A stretch of DNA of 64,000 nt. Source: an uncultured Shewanella sp. (lineage in GTDB: Bacteria > Pseudomonadota > Gammaproteobacteria > Enterobacterales > Shewanellaceae). The translations under genes were made by a program, and so were the position numbers. The notes beneath the pieces are model-generated. The model was not told where the DNA came from and searched no databases. It saw only the letters and a list, made by a program, of their open reading frames with translations. The number at the start of each line of letters is the position of its first letter. Position 1 is the first letter of the stretch. The stretch is from assembly GCF_947495455.1 (NCBI RefSeq), contig NZ_CANLZC010000010.1, positions 20,711 through 84,710 on the forward strand. Reading direction: 5' to 3'. This document shows, in pieces, positions 63,290 through 64,000 of the stretch.

Positions 63290-63844
63290 TTATTTCAGAT
63301 CGAGTGGATCTTGTGTCACTGTTAAAGGAGTCAAAGCTTTCATGAGTAAGTCAGAACTGCCTTTGCTACCATTGGTATTTAAATAGTCTTCAAGAATATC
63401 CATCATAGGATCAACCAGTCCTTTGGACAAGCCTAATTGATCAAAAGCACTGTATACCATGAGTCCTCCCTTTGCTGTAGGGCTGAGGTTGCCTAATTGA
63501 TTATTGAGAGTGGATAAGGTTGAGGTATTATCCACTTTAGGGGCTGCTTGAAGTAAACTATTAATGTTGGGAATAGAATCAGCTATAGGGCTAAAGCTGT
63601 TTGCTCCCATGCTTGCTTTAGCCATCGACAGTAGGCTGCCCAGCCCACCTTGAGCTTGTGTTTGGGTTATCCCTAATTGTTCCATTGTCATTTGAACCAG
63701 ATCTGATTGGTTTGAGTTATCTGCTACCGATGTTTTATCGGCTTGAAGCACAGTGTTGCTCAAACTTTCAAGTTGTGATGCATTAGCCGTGAAGGAAAAA
63801 AGGCAGAGGAAGAAAGCGAGAGGTAAATGAGATAAAGGTTTCAT
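63290..63844 (-). CDS. DUF2780-domain exported protein (VcgC/VcgE-like)
   Basis: A 184-residue protein with a signal peptide ending TANA (residue 22). LVQMTMEQLGITQTQAQGGLGSLLSMAK matches the opening of DUF2780, and GLVDPMMDILEDYLNTNGSKGSSDLLMKAL the end. Function is unknown. It lies 31 bp upstream of the TerB-like gene on the same strand, so the two may be co-transcribed. Confidence 0.82.
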   Translation of the reverse strand: MKPLSHLPLAFFLCLFSFTANASQLESLSNTVLQADKTSVADNSNQSDLVQMTMEQLGITQTQAQGGLGSLLSMAKASMGANSFSPIADSIPNINSLLQAAPKVDNTSTLSTLNNQLGNLSPTAKGGLMVYSAFDQLGLSKGLVDPMMDILEDYLNTNGSKGSSDLLMKALTPLTVTQDPLDLK

Positions 63845-64000
63845 TGGTGGCCGTCCTGTTTCATTGGATACTTATAATTTTAGCTTTTTTGTGCTCTTAG
63901 AGAATTTTTTTACATTAAGGTCGCTAGGGCCTAATACTGGTCAGTTAAGAGCTAATATAATTTTAGGGAGTAAGTTCTTGGCCTATGTTTGACCTCCCTT

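Noticed and set aside
1..64000. CRISPR arrays, tRNA or rRNA genes, prophage
   Set aside because: No regularly spaced direct repeats with unique spacers, no cloverleaf-like segments, and no phage structural or integrase genes were seen.

Overview
The window reads as chromosomal DNA of a low-GC marine gammaproteobacterium of the Shewanellaceae. The evidence is the ccmABCDE / scyA / ccmI / ccmFGH arrangement with a small monohaem cytochrome between the divergent maturation operons, together with ftsYEX-rpoH, typA, glnA and ntrBC of Shewanella type. A type III-style chaperone/effector pair and several orphan proteins make a host-associated relative such as Parashewanella a reasonable guess. That placement is inference. 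No rRNA, tRNA or CRISPR array was seen.

Layout. 0-9 kb is accessory: a small ABM-like protein and a WYL regulator, a secreted kexin-like protease with a separate propeptide-like gene, a decayed IS3-family element, an orphan protein, a truncated MITE copy, an MFS carrier and a secreted lipase-like protein. 9-17 kb has a RhlE-type helicase, RarD, a mannose/fructose catabolic cluster (fructokinase, AGE-family isomerase, FucP-like carrier) and a DHA2 exporter. 17.3-19.7 kb holds the chaperone/effector pair. 20-29 kb is cytochrome c maturation. 29-35 kb has trmL, a CpxRA-like system diverging from a CpxP-like gene with a CpxR-box match between them, and two outer-membrane barrels followed by a barrel fragment. 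35-45 kb has ntrC-ntrB, an alcohol dehydrogenase, a diguanylate cyclase, a secreted Gly/Tyr/Asn-rich protein and glnA. 46-55 kb has typA, yihY, dtd, azoR, an LruC/GEVED secreted protein with a repeat lipoprotein, a glycosyltransferase and rsmD. 55.7-60.5 kb is ftsY-ftsE-ftsX and rpoH. The end holds an Lrp-type regulator diverging from a YjeH-like transporter, a MITE, a TerB-like gene and a DUF2780 gene.

How the genes connect. Nitrogen control is the clearest regulatory thread. glnA has a sigma-54 promoter and two NtrC-type dyads 22 bp apart. ntrB has a perfect 21-bp NtrC-type palindrome. The unrelated LruC-domain operon near 50.9 kb carries a near-consensus sigma-54 promoter and an upstream NtrC-like dyad, so it may be an undescribed NtrC target. 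The ccm genes form a full System I pathway, with the monohaem cytochrome as a likely client. A non-autonomous element with 25-bp terminal inverted repeats and TTA target duplications is present three times (6.1, 45.6 and 62.4 kb). Its copies differ by whole internal blocks, and one copy supplies the last codons and stop of the TerB-like gene.
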